Source: an uncultured Ruminococcus sp. (GTDB lineage: Bacteria > Bacillota_A > Clostridia > RUG12999). From it: a stretch of DNA of 6,334 nucleotides. Of the stretch, positions 6,060-6,334 are shown piece by piece. The first letter of the stretch is position 1, and each line of letters opens with the position of its first letter. The position numbers were made by a program, and so were the translations under genes. The stretch spans positions 1 to 6,334 of the forward strand of contig CACZTG010000252.1 of the NCBI GenBank assembly GCA_902783995.1. The letters run 5' to 3'. The notes under the pieces are model-generated. The model had not been told where the DNA came from. It searched no databases and saw nothing but the letters and a program-made list of their open reading frames with translations.

Positions 6060-6334
6060 ATGAAGGTTTTGTTTTTATCCGTTACGGCAGGCAACGGACA
6101 TAACAGCTGTGCCAATGCAATAAAAGATTATCTTGATGAAAAGGGTCAGGAAACATATATTCTTGATATTTACAGCTATATAAATAAAATGCTTGGCAAA
6201 TCGGTGTCTGAAATATACAATTTTTCAATAGCAAAAATGCCTAAGGTTTTTGGTACTCTTTATAATATTGAGGAGCATAATAAAGTGGGCGTATGCTCGC
6301 TTATGGATAATATCAACAGACTTGCCTGCAACAG
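6060..6334 (+). CDS. MGDG synthase/processive diacylglycerol glycosyltransferase family protein (GT28), N-terminal part
   Basis: The first 91 residues are visible before the right edge. The ATG at 6060-6062 follows a purine-rich AGAAAGGGG ribosome binding site, 20 bases after the parC stop. There is no terminator in that gap, so the gene is probably co-transcribed with the topoisomerase genes. The N-terminus reads MKVLFLSVTAGNGHNSCANA, the hydrophobic strand plus GxGH loop (residues 11-14) that opens the MGDG synthase N-terminal domain (plant MGD1, Bacillus UgtP). A YILDIYSYINKMLGK stretch follows, also typical of this group. Known members are membrane-associated and transfer glucose or galactose from a UDP-sugar to diacylglycerol, making membrane glycolipids and, in Bacillus, the lipoteichoic acid anchor. 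The UDP-sugar binding C-terminal domain lies outside the window, so the sugar and acceptor cannot be judged. MurG is a distant relative, but the N-terminal pattern fits the MGDG group better. Confidence 0.88.
   Translation, partial: MKVLFLSVTAGNGHNSCANAIKDYLDEKGQETYILDIYSYINKMLGKSVSEIYNFSIAKMPKVFGTLYNIEEHNKVGVCSLMDNINRLACN

Overview
The window looks like chromosomal DNA from a clostridial Firmicute, probably an uncultured anaerobe. The main evidence is a large Bacillus/Clostridium-type SRP RNA with an Alu domain, a topoisomerase IV pair of the divergent clostridial kind, A-rich intergenic DNA with strong sigma-A-like promoters, and GGAGG-type ribosome binding sites. No species can be assigned from the sequence alone. 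I see no prophage, insertion sequence, CRISPR array or tRNA.

Left part (1-367): the last 75 residues of a type I restriction-modification methyltransferase subunit (HsdM) run in from the left edge on the + strand. A gene-free 138-base gap follows, holding a small GC-rich hairpin that could end transcription from either side of this convergent junction.

Centre-left (368-1319, - strand): two small genes lie 19 bases apart and probably form one unit. The first transcribed is a cytoplasmic SGNH/GDSL hydrolase, followed by a short TIGR04076-family protein of unknown function. Directly upstream of them, on the same strand, is the SRP RNA gene (about 1346-1616), with a well-formed promoter at 1622-1650. 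Only about 25 bases separate the RNA's 3' end from the hydrolase start codon.

Right part (1718-6334, + strand): a strong promoter (perfect TTGACA, 17-base spacer, TATTAT) diverges from the SRP RNA promoter. It drives a type IIA topoisomerase B subunit (ParE-like, 655 aa), the A subunit (ParC-like, 741 aa) and, 20 bases later, the start of a GT28/MGDG-synthase-family glycolipid glycosyltransferase that runs off the right edge. The two topoisomerase subunits should assemble into an A2B2 enzyme that passes one DNA duplex through another. The A subunit lacks a GyrA box, which argues for a decatenating/relaxing topoisomerase IV rather than a gyrase.

The gene content is mostly housekeeping, and I do not see a clearly new biological system. 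The points most worth checking are a clamp-binding-like peptide at the extreme C-terminus of the A subunit, unusual residues in the quinolone-binding and Toprim motifs, and the SRP RNA-hydrolase arrangement that seems to require read-through.
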